A stretch of DNA of 64,000 bases, taken from positions 2,493,001-2,557,000 of the forward strand of contig NZ_CP078143.1 in assembly GCF_019891395.1 (NCBI RefSeq). The letters run 5' to 3'. This DNA comes from Nitratireductor kimnyeongensis. GTDB taxonomy: Bacteria; Pseudomonadota; Alphaproteobacteria; Rhizobiales; Rhizobiaceae. Below are positions 44,639 through 54,241 of this stretch, one piece after another; the stretch's first letter is position 1; each line of letters opens with the position of its first letter. Below the pieces are notes generated by a model. It was not told the origin of the DNA. It made no database searches and saw only the letters and a list, made by a program, of their open reading frames with translations. A program made the position numbers and the translations under genes.

Positions 44639-47600
44639 TTAGTCGGCGAGAACGCGCGTCGGTGGGAAGGAAACCTCAACCAGCGTTCCTTCGCCCGGAA
44701 CCGAGTTGATGGCAAAGGCTGCACGATTGGCTTCCACCATGGCTCGGGTCAGTGGCAGGCCAAGACCCGTTCCATCCCCGCGCTTACGCTTCAAGCTGTT
44801 GATTTGCTTGAAAGGTTTCAGCGCTTCCTCGACCTCTGCTGGGCTCATGCCGATGCCGGTGTCGCGCACGCGCATGATGACCGAGCCGTCCGCGCTATAG
44901 GCCGTCGATATGATCACTTGTCCGCCGGCGGGCGTATAGCGCACCGCATTGGACAGAAGATTGAGCGCGATCTGGCGAACGCTGCGCGGATCGGCGACCA
45001 CATCCGGCAGATTGGAAGCGAAGCTCGAACGAATGATGACGCGCTCGCGATTGGCCTGCGGCTGCATCATGGCGACGGTTTCGCCCAGGACATCATTCAG
45101 GGACACGGCTTCGTAGTGCATCTCCTGCTCACCGGCTTCGATCTTGGAAATGTCGAGCAGATCGTTGACGAGATCGAGCACGTGATTGCCCGAACGGTTG
45201 ATGTCCTGCAGGTAGTCGCGATAGCGGTCATTGCCGATGGGGCCGAATTTTTCATCGAGCATCAACTCGGAAAAGCCGATAATCGCGTTCAGCGGTGTGC
45301 GAACCTCATGGCTGACGCGGGCCAGAAATTCGGTTTTCTGCGAGGAGGCGCGTTCGGCTTCGGCGCGCGCCTGCGTCAATTCCTCGGCCGCGCGCTTCCA
45401 CTGTGTGACGTCGCGGAGAACGGCGCAGAACCCGCTGCTGTGAGGAAGGCGTCCGATCGTCATGAAGAGCGGAATGAAGCGCCCCTGAGCCTCGCGTCCG
45501 ATGACCTCAAGGCCATCATTGAGCACGCTGGCGACGCCGTTGTCGGAAAGGCTTTCCAGATGGGCGCGCACCGCTCCCTGGCTTTCAATGGCAAACAATG
45601 CGGTAAAGGGTTTGCCGGTCACGTCCTGGGCGTCGAAGCCGAAAAGAGCTTCCGCCGGCCGGTTGGTCGAACGGACATTGCCGTCATTGTCGATGATAAC
45701 CACACCGTCTGTCGCGGTGTCGACAATCGCGCGCATCTCGGCCAGATGCATCTGGAGCTCGGCGGTCTGCGCCTCCAGTTCGGCGTCGTTCACCGCTTCG
45801 GCCTGGGTATCAGCAGCGCCGGTCTCTGCTGTTATGGCAGCGCCGTTCATCTCGTTTTCGATAGGCTGCAGTGCCAGAAGAAGCGCCTTACCATCGCGCC
45901 AGGGAACGGATTGCAGATGCGCATGAACGTCGTGCTCGTCCCCTTGGGCGGTGCGGATCGTCAACGCTTGGGTATCGGCGGGAGCTTGCGAAGCCTCGTA
46001 GCTTTCCGGAAAAAGCACGTCGAGGCCGCCGCTTTCCTCAAGCGCTTTCAAATCCGCATAGCCGGTCAGATCAAAAAACGCCTTGTTGGCGTAATGGAGC
46101 CTGTCTCCCGCATGAATGAGGATCGGCAACGGTAGCCCGGCCAGCAAACCGGGGCTGTTCTCGTCGCTGCCTGCGGGCATGCTGTAAAATGCCGAGGGTA
46201 CGATTGCCGGTGACGCCGTTGGAGCAGGCACCGGATCGTCGGCCTCCATGGCCGGCAGATCGGTTCGATCATCGGTCGCCGCTGCCTCGGGCTCTTGCTC
46301 AGCTGGTGATGCGTCTTCACTGCGCGCACTGTCAGCGGCAGAAGCCGGCTCGTCCGATGCGCTTTCCAACGCCTGTTCACGCACCTGCGAGGATGTATCG
46401 TTTGCGATCGTATCGCGCTTCCCCACTTCGTCTTCCGGATGATTCTCCTGGCGCAGACGCGCTCCGATCTCACGGAAGGCGGTTGCTTCCGTCGGAGAGA
46501 GACCGCCTTCAGAGGTCAGCGGGGTGCGGTGCTCCGCAAGGCGGATGATCTTGACCTGCTCGGATGGGGGGCCGTCTGTTTCCTGAGAAGGCTGGGGCGT
46601 TGCGGGGATTTCGACTTCCGCATCTGAACCGGCTGGATCTGAACCGGCTGGCGGTTGTGTCGGTTCCGTCGCCGGGTCCTCCACATCGTGCGGCTGGGAT
46701 TCCAGGCGCTCCTCCGGCGCGGCAGGCTCAGTCGCTGTAAATTCCGTCTCATCGCGCGAGGGCAGGGCGCCGCCGGGTGCGAGCACGAGACCGATGCCCT
46801 CGGGGTCTGTCACAGCGTCGTTCATACGCGCCAGACCGAATCCGTGAAAGCCTTCGAAAATACGGCCTCGGCCATAAATGGGAAGGGCGGCAAGATCGAC
46901 GGGAACCTTCAGATCAGTTCCTTCGATAGGCCACATGACCGTGCGACCGGACCACGTGTCACGACGCTCCAACAGCGCCGAAATACGGCCTTCGGGATCA
47001 AGTCCGAACGCGTTGGACACTTCGCGGAACCGGCGACCCATAACATCGGCTGCCGCTGGGCCGACGGCCTCGGCGAAAGCATCGGACAACGCGGTAAAGC
47101 GGCCCTCCGCGTCGGTACGCCAGGCAAAGCGGACAGTGCCTCTGGGGCGCTCTACCGGAGCCGATGAGGCGCATTCTTCCGTAACATGTGCAGCGGTTCG
47201 GGCAGGTGGGGTTTCCTTCATGACCTGCGGGTCGTCTGTCGCGGCTTCCGGGACGTCCACGTCTGAAACACGCTCGGGCGTCTCGGTCAGCGGGGCCTCG
47301 ACAAGCGTTCGATCCGTCGGTGACGATGCGGTGTCTGCGGCCGCGAGAACCGCCTCCGGGCCCGGATGCTCGTCTTGCTGGAGCGGCGCGTTCTGCTCGT
47401 CGACCACCACGAGCAGATGCCAGGCGGGGTCGTCAGTCAGCCTTGCGAAGGCAGCGGGACGGCGGCGCCCCCCACCTTCTACCATGCGCTTGACCAACCG
47501 GTCCTTCTCTTCGCGCACTTCTTGGACCAGCGTGCGCAGCGTGTCGCGTTCGATGCCCAGCGCTTCAAAATTGTTGGAAGCCGCTGCAATGGAGCCATTC

Positions 47601-48055
47601 TCGTCCACAAGGGCGGCAAACTGGTCAGCTGCGTCGAAGCCCTGGACCGCGGCTGTTGCGCGATAGCTGTCCTCGCGCATGCGCGTCGAAGTCGCCTTGG
47701 ATGCGAGCAATATAGCCGCCTCGCCGCCGGGCAACACAATCGTCGATGCACTCAGATTGACGATCGGAGATCTGACACCGCGTCCAAGTCGGGTGGCGAC
47801 ACCGCGTTCCCCGGAAATTCTCGGAAAGCCCGGCGTGGCGGAAATCTGGCGCCGGGTTGTCATGGACAGGCCGCTCTCGGCGCCAATGGCCTCATCGATG
47901 TTGCCATGGCCGATCAGCGCCGCGCCGGGGCCGTTCGCCCAGATCACAGTGTCGAGCGCGGTGGTGAGGATGAGCAGTGCATCGCCAGCGGCAAAGCGCT
48001 CCCGCACCTGATCCAGAACCGCAATGTCAACAAAGGAGTATGAGACAGACGCCAT
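44639..48055 (-). CDS. PAS-domain sensor histidine kinase, PdhS/PleC/DivJ group
   Basis: An 1138-residue kinase with no membrane segment, so probably cytoplasmic. An N-terminal PAS-like region (about 1-420) precedes a Pro/Glu/Asp-rich linker (about 430-620). Two PAS domains follow (about 630-740 and 770-880). The HisKA box FLARVSHEVRTPLNAIIGFS has the phospho-His at 916, and the HATPase has NLLSNAVRYTPAGG, VRDTGIGM and GTGLGLPL. The H-box is that of the DivK-linked kinases PleC, DivJ and PdhS; a large soluble protein with PAS domains best fits Brucella PdhS, a cell-pole regulator of CtrA. A consensus CtrA site lies upstream. Confidence 0.84.
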   Translation of the reverse strand: MASVSYSFVDIAVLDQVRERFAAGDALLILTTALDTVIWANGPGAALIGHGNIDEAIGAESGLSMTTRRQISATPGFPRISGERGVATRLGRGVRSPIVNLSASTIVLPGGEAAILLASKATSTRMREDSYRATAAVQGFDAADQFAALVDENGSIAAASNNFEALGIERDTLRTLVQEVREEKDRLVKRMVEGGGRRRPAAFARLTDDPAWHLLVVVDEQNAPLQQDEHPGPEAVLAAADTASSPTDRTLVEAPLTETPERVSDVDVPEAATDDPQVMKETPPARTAAHVTEECASSAPVERPRGTVRFAWRTDAEGRFTALSDAFAEAVGPAAADVMGRRFREVSNAFGLDPEGRISALLERRDTWSGRTVMWPIEGTDLKVPVDLAALPIYGRGRIFEGFHGFGLARMNDAVTDPEGIGLVLAPGGALPSRDETEFTATEPAAPEERLESQPHDVEDPATEPTQPPAGSDPAGSDAEVEIPATPQPSQETDGPPSEQVKIIRLAEHRTPLTSEGGLSPTEATAFREIGARLRQENHPEDEVGKRDTIANDTSSQVREQALESASDEPASAADSARSEDASPAEQEPEAAATDDRTDLPAMEADDPVPAPTASPAIVPSAFYSMPAGSDENSPGLLAGLPLPILIHAGDRLHYANKAFFDLTGYADLKALEESGGLDVLFPESYEASQAPADTQALTIRTAQGDEHDVHAHLQSVPWRDGKALLLALQPIENEMNGAAITAETGAADTQAEAVNDAELEAQTAELQMHLAEMRAIVDTATDGVVIIDNDGNVRSTNRPAEALFGFDAQDVTGKPFTALFAIESQGAVRAHLESLSDNGVASVLNDGLEVIGREAQGRFIPLFMTIGRLPHSSGFCAVLRDVTQWKRAAEELTQARAEAERASSQKTEFLARVSHEVRTPLNAIIGFSELMLDEKFGPIGNDRYRDYLQDINRSGNHVLDLVNDLLDISKIEAGEQEMHYEAVSLNDVLGETVAMMQPQANRERVIIRSSFASNLPDVVADPRSVRQIALNLLSNAVRYTPAGGQVIISTAYSADGSVIMRVRDTGIGMSPAEVEEALKPFKQINSLKRKRGDGTGLGLPLTRAMVEANRAAFAINSVPGEGTLVEVSFPPTRVLAD

Positions 48056-48181
48056 TCAAACGAGCCAAACACTTTTCTTCACGCGGGCCGGCCGGAGATT
48101 CGCAGGGCACGGCAATCGCAACGGTTCAAACAGCATCGGGCTGCCATCCTCAACCGCAGAACGCGGCATCCCGACAACGAC

Positions 48182-48197
48182 GTTAACACCTTATTAA
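48182..48197 (-). promoter_or_regulatory. CtrA box TTAA-N7-TTAAC upstream of the PdhS-like kinase
   Basis: On the minus strand the sequence reads TTAATAAGGTGTTAAC, an exact match to the CtrA consensus TTAA-N7-TTAAC. It lies about 127 bp before the kinase start at 48055 and also upstream of the divergent phasin gene. Confidence 0.68.
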
Positions 48198-48287
48198 TAA
48201 AAGCATGTGGCCGCGAGGTCCACAAATGCCTATCGCCGATGACCCTGAATTCTCGTTGATTGGTTAATCGCGTGGAGGTGGAAATGC

Positions 48288-48315
48288 TGCATCGCAACAA
48301 AAATGTTGCAATGCA
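48288..48315. promoter_or_regulatory. TGC/GCA-rich dyad upstream of phasin (PhaR-like)
   Basis: TGCATCGCAAC (48288-48298) and GTTGCAATGCA (48305-48315) form an imperfect inverted repeat about 92 bp before the phasin start. PhaR, the PHB-sensing repressor of phasin genes in Paracoccus and relatives, binds TGC-N-GCA type dyads, so this is a good candidate operator. Confidence 0.55.
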
Positions 48316-48406
48316 CAATACGTGATGCTATATACGCACCATGAATTGTCGGGCGGGTGTCAACCAGACGGAGACCGCCGTGAACGAGAACCAAAGGACC
48401 TTGGAT

Positions 48407-48862
48407 ATGACCAAGACCACGCAGAAAGACAACGGAACCGTTGAGTTCCCAACGTTTGACGCGACGCAGGCGAGCGAACAGTTTCGCGCTTTCGCCGAGA
48501 AGAGCGCCGAGCAGACGAAAGAAGTCTATGCCCGCATGAAGGTGAATGCTGAAGAGACCCAGAAGGCTCTCGAGGCGACCTTTGAAAATGCCAAATCGGC
48601 TAGCAACGAGTTCACCACGAAGTCGATTGCTGCGCTGCGCGAGGGCACCGAAGCCAATCTCGCTCATCTTGAGGCTCTGGCTGGCGCCCGTTCGTTTGCC
48701 GAGTTGATCGAGATGCAGAGCAACTTCATGCGCAAGCGCATGGAAGTGGCTGTGGACCAGATGAAGGACTTCCAGGCTACCTCGCAGAAGTCGGCCGAAA
48801 CGGTTGGGAAGCCGATGAAGGACGTCTTCGAGAAAACGGTCAAGGAACTTCGCGTCGCCTGA
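48407..48862 (+). CDS. phasin family protein
   Basis: A 151-residue, mostly helical, soluble protein without signal peptide. It carries the Phasin_2 pattern: FRAFAEKSAEQTKEVYARM near residue 25, LEATFENAKSASNEF near 55, NLAHLEALAGARSFAELIEMQ near 80 and a C-terminal helix. Phasins coat polyhydroxybutyrate granules and control their number and size. The ATG at 48407 has AAAGGA upstream; an earlier in-frame start would add 22 residues. A TGC/GCA-rich dyad in the promoter region and a terminator after the gene suggest a single-gene unit. Confidence 0.87.
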   Translation: MTKTTQKDNGTVEFPTFDATQASEQFRAFAEKSAEQTKEVYARMKVNAEETQKALEATFENAKSASNEFTTKSIAALREGTEANLAHLEALAGARSFAELIEMQSNFMRKRMEVAVDQMKDFQATSQKSAETVGKPMKDVFEKTVKELRVA

Positions 48863-48953
48863 GGCGTTTAGCGCTTAAAGAAAGTCCGGCAGCGCACTCC
48901 TCCTCCCGTCGCTGCCGAGTGGGTCCGAAACCTCCTCCCTTCGGTCCCTTGTG

Positions 48954-48987
48954 AAAAAGACCGGGATCCTCCCCCCGGTCTTTTTTC
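48954..48987 (+). terminator. rho-independent terminator after phasin
   Basis: AGACCGGG (48958-48965) pairs with CCCGGTCT (48974-48981), followed by TTTTTTC. It also carries an A-run on the left side, so it may work in both directions. Confidence 0.85.
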
Positions 48988-49069
48988 TTTTGTTCTTTTG
49001 GCTTGAAAAAGCGATCATTTGCCCGTATTGACGCGGACGCCGGTCACGGGTCGTGTGCGCCGGCCGTGT

Positions 49070-49146
49070 GCGGTTGTAGCTCAGTTGGTTAGAGCGCAGG
49101 ATTGTGGCTCCTGAGGTCGGTGGTTCGAATCCACCCAACCGTACCA
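49070..49146 (+). tRNA. tRNA-His (GTG)
   Basis: A 77-nt cloverleaf with genome-encoded CCA. The anticodon loop TTGTGGC within stem CAGGA/TCCTG gives anticodon GTG (His). The D arm is AGCTCAGTTGGTTAGAGC and the T arm GGTGG-TTCGAAT-CCACC. The acceptor stem GCGGTTG pairs with CAACCGT, leaving a G1:U72 wobble and A73 as discriminator. This is the atypical histidine identity known from a large alphaproteobacterial clade, which lacks the usual G-1:C73 pair. Confidence 0.95.
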
Positions 49147-49289
49147 TTTCTCCAAAAATCTTCCGGATTTCTTCCTTCATTGCAGCGGTGCCGTAAATCG
49201 GTCCCTTCTGGCGGCCTACGCCTTTTTATCATTTGCCGATAGCGGATCATTCTCCCAGACTGGTCAATGCCTGTAGCAGGGAGGTCGAG

Positions 49290-49904
49290 ATGGGCGTTCT
49301 GGTCGACGAGAAATTCTGGACAATGGCCACGAACCGGATGTGGTTGAGTTTCCCGCCACCCGACCGGCCGATTTCGAACCAGGAGCTAGCGGAAATTCTG
49401 GAGATCGGCTGTCGAACCTTCTCGGAGGTTCTGTCTGATCCGGACTACGCCCGAGATCTGGAAGAAGTGATCGCCCTGCGTGACACGGTGGACACAGACG
49501 CGCCGGGATGGCTTGAGGACTTCCGAGGGTTCTTTGAGAGATTTGCTCAGCGTGAACGCGCGCTCCTCGTCCAGTCCCAGATGGATGAACAGGCGGCGGT
49601 CACACTTCTTGCGGCGCTGCGCGAGATCGTCACGCATGCCGCTGAAGTGGAGCGGTGGATCGCGGAAACCGAGGACCTCAATCGATTGTTCCAGGTCTCG
49701 AGAGAGATCTGTTGCGGCTATGCTGAGAGGGCACGGAATGAAGCGGTCCATGCCTCGCCGGAAGAACGCAGAAAACTGCTGCATGATGCGCTGGAACTGG
49801 TCGGGGCCGGCGCCATGATCGCGATCAACACGGCGGCATGGGAAGCGACATCCGTGATCGGCGGCAGCCTGATGATCATCGGCGTCGTGCGCCGGCGCTT
49901 CTAA
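49290..49904 (+). CDS. unrecognised protein with hydrophobic C-terminus
   Basis: A 204-residue protein. Residues 1-165 are soluble and largely helical, rich in Glu and Arg (LAEILEIGCRTFSEVLSDPD, ALREIVTHAAEVERWIAETE). The C-terminus has a hydrophobic stretch, LVGAGAMIAINTAAWEATSV to GGSLMIIGVVRRRF, with a basic end; it could be one or two membrane segments. The ATG at 49290 follows GGAGGTCGAG. A small membrane-protein gene begins 74 bp later on the same strand, so the two may form an operon. I do not recognise the family. Confidence 0.62.
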   Translation: MGVLVDEKFWTMATNRMWLSFPPPDRPISNQELAEILEIGCRTFSEVLSDPDYARDLEEVIALRDTVDTDAPGWLEDFRGFFERFAQRERALLVQSQMDEQAAVTLLAALREIVTHAAEVERWIAETEDLNRLFQVSREICCGYAERARNEAVHASPEERRKLLHDALELVGAGAMIAINTAAWEATSVIGGSLMIIGVVRRRF

Positions 49905-49978
49905 GGAGGGACCATTCCGGCCTTTCGGTCAGCAGAGCCGTGTAACGCGTGCGGCGGATGGAGAACCCGGAGACAAGC

Positions 49979-50263
49979 ATGAAGGATCTGCTTCGATTGT
50001 CGCGTTACCACTGGTCGGTTCTGTTCTTGGTGATGTCCCTCTGTGCCTTCGCCACAGCCTTTTTGTCGTTTCAGCTTGTCAACATCGCATTGGCGAATCT
50101 TGAATTCATCCTGAAGCACGGCCTCATGGGCATTGCCGATGGCGGGCTCGTGCAGTTCCTGTCGATCCTTGCAAAGGGATTGCTGATCGTGGCGTTCTAT
50201 TTCTGCTTCAAGGGTATTGAAGCCGAGTTGCTGCATAGATGGCGGAACATCGACCATCGATGA
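49979..50263 (+). CDS. small two-segment membrane protein, family unknown
   Basis: A 94-residue protein with two clear hydrophobic segments, WSVLFLVMSLCAFATAFLSF near residues 12-31 and LVQFLSILAKGLLIVAFYFC near 57-76, and basic ends (MKDLLRLSRYH, ELLHRWRNIDHR). GGAGACAAGC upstream of the ATG at 49979 supports this start. It follows the unrecognised gene at 49290 and converges on a diguanylate cyclase gene 21 bp away. Function is unknown. Confidence 0.62.
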   Translation: MKDLLRLSRYHWSVLFLVMSLCAFATAFLSFQLVNIALANLEFILKHGLMGIADGGLVQFLSILAKGLLIVAFYFCFKGIEAELLHRWRNIDHR

Positions 50264-50284
50264 GGGAGGCGCAGATCGGCGCTA

Positions 50285-51388
50285 TCAGGCTGCCAAGGCG
50301 ATCTCGACCCGGTTGCGACCTGCTTTCTTGGCACGGTAGAGCGCCATGTCTGCGCGTTTGAAAACAGTCGTGAAGGCTTCGGATTCCGTGGCGCCATCGT
50401 TTGCGTAAAGGCCGATACTCACACTGAGTGTGACGTCCAGCTTTCCTTCATGGCGATAGGGCGTTCCGGCGATGGCCTTGCGAAGCCGTTCGCCGAGGCT
50501 GAACGCACGTTTGACGTCATGCGAGGGCAAAACAAGGGCAATTTCCTCGCCGCCGTAACGCGCCACCAGATCTGTCTTGCGGACATTGGATCGAACAAGA
50601 ACGGCCAGGTGCTGCAAAACCTTGTCGCCGACATCGTGTCCGTGGGCATCGTTGATCTGCTTGAAGTGATCGATGTCGATAAGCATCAGTGCACAGGCAT
50701 CGCCCTGCTGGTTGGCGGTTTCCATCAGGTCGGGGCCTCGCAGGTCGAAGGCGCGCCTGTTCGCCAGACGCGTCAGCGAATCCGTGGAGGCTTCCTGAGT
50801 AAGGACACTCTCACGCTCAAACTGTCGCTTTTGCCGATCAACGATGCCACCGACGATCATCGTGCCCAGAATGTTCATGACCAGCATGACAGGACCGACG
50901 TTCTTCAATATGCCCATCGCTGTTTCAAACGGGAGAAGAAACATCGAGACCAGCGAACCAGCGCAGAACACACCGAGTAGGGCGAAAGAAACCAGACCAG
51001 TGCGCCGGCCCTTGAAATACAGGGCAAAAGCGATGCCGGCACTCGCGCACACCAATATGCCGACCCCACCGGGAAGCGCGCCGGCTCCACCCAGCCACAA
51101 CCGGTAGGTAAAAGCCGCAAGTGTCGTAACGGCGACGGCTAGCCAGCCACCAAAGGTCATCGCGAGAATGACAAAAGCATTGCGCAGATCGAAAATGATA
51201 CCCGGCGCGACTTCTACCGGCAGCATCATTGAACCCACGGCGCCGGCACCGAAAACAATCGCGACCAGCGTGTGACGCACGCTCGGTGTGGGGCAACTGC
51301 GCAGGACGATATCGTAAAACAGCGCGGCAATCGCCGCGATCCCCAAATTCTGCAAAACGCCGGAAACCAGCAGCGCGTACGTCATCAT
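50285..51388 (-). CDS. membrane diguanylate cyclase (5TM sensor + GGDEF)
   Basis: A 367-residue protein. The N-terminal half has about five to six membrane segments resembling the 5TMR-LYT sensor module (FDLRNAFVILAMTFGGWLAV near residue 67). The C-terminal GGDEF domain (about 200-365) has DSLTRLANRRAFD, LIDIDHFKQINDAHGHDVGD, and the active-site loop RYGGEEI. An RKTD motif five residues before it is the product-inhibition (I) site. It should make cyclic-di-GMP and be feedback inhibited. The signal is unknown. Confidence 0.9.
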   Translation of the reverse strand: MMTYALLVSGVLQNLGIAAIAALFYDIVLRSCPTPSVRHTLVAIVFGAGAVGSMMLPVEVAPGIIFDLRNAFVILAMTFGGWLAVAVTTLAAFTYRLWLGGAGALPGGVGILVCASAGIAFALYFKGRRTGLVSFALLGVFCAGSLVSMFLLPFETAMGILKNVGPVMLVMNILGTMIVGGIVDRQKRQFERESVLTQEASTDSLTRLANRRAFDLRGPDLMETANQQGDACALMLIDIDHFKQINDAHGHDVGDKVLQHLAVLVRSNVRKTDLVARYGGEEIALVLPSHDVKRAFSLGERLRKAIAGTPYRHEGKLDVTLSVSIGLYANDGATESEAFTTVFKRADMALYRAKKAGRNRVEIALAA

Positions 51389-51474
51389 ACTGCCCCCACT
51401 CTGCCGGGACGGTAGGCCCTCAAGGTTTCCATGGGGTAAAGGAAGCGATCTGTCACGGCTTCCTGCGGGACTTG

Positions 51475-53046
51475 CTAGAAGAGGCTTCCCTGGCCCTTCG
51501 GCCCATCCTCGGAAGCTTTGCCTTTCTTTACGCTGGCAGCGACCTTGCGGCCATCGCTGGCGGCGACGGCACGCGCCATACCATCGGCGAATTGAATTTG
51601 CAGCTCGAGACCGGGTTGAATGTCGCCCGCGCGTTTCAGCGGCAGGTCGTCGGGCCCGCGCACCAGCGCGAATCCGCGCTCCAGAACTGCTTCGTGAGAA
51701 AGCGACTTGGCAAGCCGCATGGCCTGATCAGCGCTGGCGTGGCCCTGTTTCAACAGGAGATCGACCTGTGTGTCCGCGCGCCTCCCTCTCTGAGCAAGGC
51801 GATCACGCCAATGGGTGATGCGCTGGTTGAGTGCAACGGGAGTCACGCGGGCCGCATCGCGGTCGAAGCGCGTCCGCTGGGCGCGGACAAGTGCGAGAAA
51901 CACGCCCGGCAGCCGCTCGCCGGAAACACTCGTGCGGCGTCTGGCCTCGGTCAACCGGCGTTCTAACGTCGCTGGCGAAAGGCGCAGACTGTTGAAGGCG
52001 ATGCGCTTGCGCTGTGTCGCAGCAGACAGAGCGCGACCGAGGCGCCCCGCCGCCTCGTCAAAGCGCCGCCGAGGCAGGGCAAGAAGCTGATCGGGCGATG
52101 GCAGCGCTCGTGAAAGCGCCCGCAAAGCCTGACGCTTGCGATCTCCTTCGCGGGAAATCGCACCTTTGAGACGAGCCGACAGCCGCGCAAGAGAGGCTTC
52201 CATTTCCGCCTTGACCGGTACTGCCATTTCCGCAGCACCCGTGGGGGTAGGCGCGCGTCGATCGGCAACGAGGTCAATTAGCGTCCAGTCGGTTTCATGA
52301 CCGACAGCGGAGATGACCGGGATATCGGATGCCGCAACGGCTCGCACCACCGCTTCGTCGTTGAAGCCCCACAGATCTTCAAGACTGCCGCCGCCGCGTG
52401 CCACGATCAGAAGGTCGGGTCGGGGCAGGGGGCCCTCTTCAGGCAGTGCGTTAAAGCCGGCTACGGCGTTCGACACCTCTTCCCCCGTGGTCTCGCCCTG
52501 CACACGCACGGGCCATACCATCACGTGGACGGGAAAACGGTCGGAAATCCGGTGAATGATGTCGCGGATGACAGCACCGGTGGGCGAGGTGACCACGCCG
52601 ATGACGCGCGGCATGAACGGTAGCGGCTTCTTGCGAGCGTCCTCGAAGAGGCCTTCGGCGGCGAGCTTTTTCTTGCGTTCTTCCAGAAGCGCCATCAGCG
52701 CGCCGGCACCGGCCGGCTCGATGCTGTCGATGACAATCTGATATTTCGAGGAGCCCGGATAGGTGGTCAGTTTGCCGGTGGCGATGATCTCCAAACCTTC
52801 CTGCGGGAGGAATTTGAGCTTGGAGAACACGCCGCGCCAGATCACGGCTTCGATCCGCGCGCGGTCGTCCTTTAGGGCGAAATAGGCGTGGCCGGAGGAA
52901 TGGGGACCGCGATAGCCGGAGACTTCTCCGCGCACGCGCACATGGCCGAACGCGTCTTCCACGGTGCGCTTCAGCGCACCGGAAATCTCACTGACGGAAA
53001 ACTCCGCAACGTTGCTTTGCGAATCGGCTGGGCGGGATGTGTTCAT
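51475..53046 (-). CDS. xseA: exodeoxyribonuclease VII large subunit
   Basis: XseA is the catalytic subunit of the enzyme that degrades single-stranded DNA to oligonucleotides; it works with XseB, not in this window. The 523-residue protein has an N-terminal OB-fold ([20 protein letters not shown], residues about 34-53), the core [20 protein letters not shown] near 140, [20 protein letters not shown] near 210 and [20 protein letters not shown] near 245. A long coiled coil occupies about 290-450. The length is slightly above the common 400-530 range limit. It lies on the same strand as the diguanylate cyclase but 86 bp away. Confidence 0.94.
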   Translation of the reverse strand: MNTSRPADSQSNVAEFSVSEISGALKRTVEDAFGHVRVRGEVSGYRGPHSSGHAYFALKDDRARIEAVIWRGVFSKLKFLPQEGLEIIATGKLTTYPGSSKYQIVIDSIEPAGAGALMALLEERKKKLAAEGLFEDARKKPLPFMPRVIGVVTSPTGAVIRDIIHRISDRFPVHVMVWPVRVQGETTGEEVSNAVAGFNALPEEGPLPRPDLLIVARGGGSLEDLWGFNDEAVVRAVAASDIPVISAVGHETDWTLIDLVADRRAPTPTGAAEMAVPVKAEMEASLARLSARLKGAISREGDRKRQALRALSRALPSPDQLLALPRRRFDEAAGRLGRALSAATQRKRIAFNSLRLSPATLERRLTEARRRTSVSGERLPGVFLALVRAQRTRFDRDAARVTPVALNQRITHWRDRLAQRGRRADTQVDLLLKQGHASADQAMRLAKSLSHEAVLERGFALVRGPDDLPLKRAGDIQPGLELQIQFADGMARAVAASDGRKVAASVKKGKASEDGPKGQGSLF

Positions 53047-53115
53047 GGCAAGGGATTGAGACGGGCCGCACCCGCAGGGTCAAGCCCGCGAGGCAAATCC
53101 ATCCACATGGCTCTC

Positions 53116-54078
53116 CTACCAGCCATTCATCACCTGACCGGGCCGCAGCCGCTTGGCGCGTGAATTGAGAAAGGCGCTCTGAAAGTCGAGATTACCGCTT
53201 TCCTCCATGAATGCAGGGACGGAGAGGTTGTCCAGACTTTCGCTGATATGCCGAGCAAGCGCATCGATGATCTCCACCTGCCCGGTGTGTCCGCGCATCA
53301 GACCGATATGGCAATCGGGCAGGGGCTTAAAACCGTCGGCCTCGCCGAGAACCCGCATACCAGGCCGCAAAGCACATTCCGGCAGGACAGAGACGGCCAG
53401 ACCGGACAGAACAGCAGTGGCGATGACTGTGGCCGAAAAACTGGTGAAGAGAACACGATACTGCCGGCCTTCCTCTTCCAGCGCTGCGCAGGCGGTGCGT
53501 CGCCACAGGCAGTTGGGCCGTCCGAACGCCATGGGCAGCACCTCACGTTCGTGCACGGTGTGGTTTGCCGAACTCACCCAAAGCACCGGCTCTCGCCGAA
53601 CGGGCTCCGAACCACCTTTGGAATCATCATGGGTAACAAGCGCGAGATCGAGGTTTCCCCGCCTGATGTGTTCGACAAGATTGGTCGTGGGCTCGCACGC
53701 AACAGAAAGTTCGACACGGGGATTGGAGCGGGAAAAGCGCGCCATGATCTCGGGCAGGAAGCGGTCGGCGTAATCGTCCGGCGTGCCGATCCGGATATGG
53801 CCCTCAAGGCTGGCATCGTCGAAGGCCGCCAGCGTCTCGCGGTTGAGACGCAACATGCGGCGCGCATAGGTCAGGAGCCGCTCGCCTTCCTCTGTCAGCC
53901 GGTTGGTTCGGCCATCCTTCTGAAAAAGGGCCTTGCCGATCCGCTCTTCAAGACGGCGCATCTGCATGGAGACGGCCGACTGGGTGCGGTGCACTTCCTC
54001 GGCCGCCCGCGTGAAGCTTCCCGTGTCGGCAATTGCAATAAAGGTCGTGAGCTGGTCGAGGTCGAGGGGGGCGGCCAT
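53116..54078 (-). CDS. LysR-family transcriptional regulator
   Basis: A 320-residue LysR-type regulator. The winged helix-turn-helix covers about residues 1-60 (LDLDQLTTFIAIADTGSFTR, then QSAVSMQMRRLEERIGKALF), and a periplasmic-binding-protein-like effector domain spans about 90-300. The ATG at 54078 is chosen because the HTH starts there; another ATG lies 15 bp upstream. It is divergent from a DUF1127 gene, a common arrangement in which the regulator acts on itself and its neighbour. The effector is unknown. Confidence 0.86.
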   Translation of the reverse strand: MAAPLDLDQLTTFIAIADTGSFTRAAEEVHRTQSAVSMQMRRLEERIGKALFQKDGRTNRLTEEGERLLTYARRMLRLNRETLAAFDDASLEGHIRIGTPDDYADRFLPEIMARFSRSNPRVELSVACEPTTNLVEHIRRGNLDLALVTHDDSKGGSEPVRREPVLWVSSANHTVHEREVLPMAFGRPNCLWRRTACAALEEEGRQYRVLFTSFSATVIATAVLSGLAVSVLPECALRPGMRVLGEADGFKPLPDCHIGLMRGHTGQVEIIDALARHISESLDNLSVPAFMEESGNLDFQSAFLNSRAKRLRPGQVMNGW

Positions 54079-54241
54079 GGCAAAACCTATCATAGATGTT
54101 GATGACAGAGATTAAAAACATTCGTTCGACTAATCAATAACAGTTTGTCACTCTGCCATCATTCACGAGACGGGCCCTTCGGATCCACCGGATGGGGTGC
54201 CCGCTCATCACTTTCGTTCAAGACACAAAAGGATCAGAACG

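Noticed and set aside
44627..46135. 502-residue plus-strand reading opposite the PAS kinase
   Set aside because: Antisense shadow; the minus strand carries HisKA, HATPase and PAS motifs.
48875..49180. 101-residue minus-strand reading across tRNA-His containing GGFEPPTSGATILRSNQLSY
   Set aside because: This is the well-known false protein made by translating the antisense of a tRNA gene. The rest covers a terminator and spacer.
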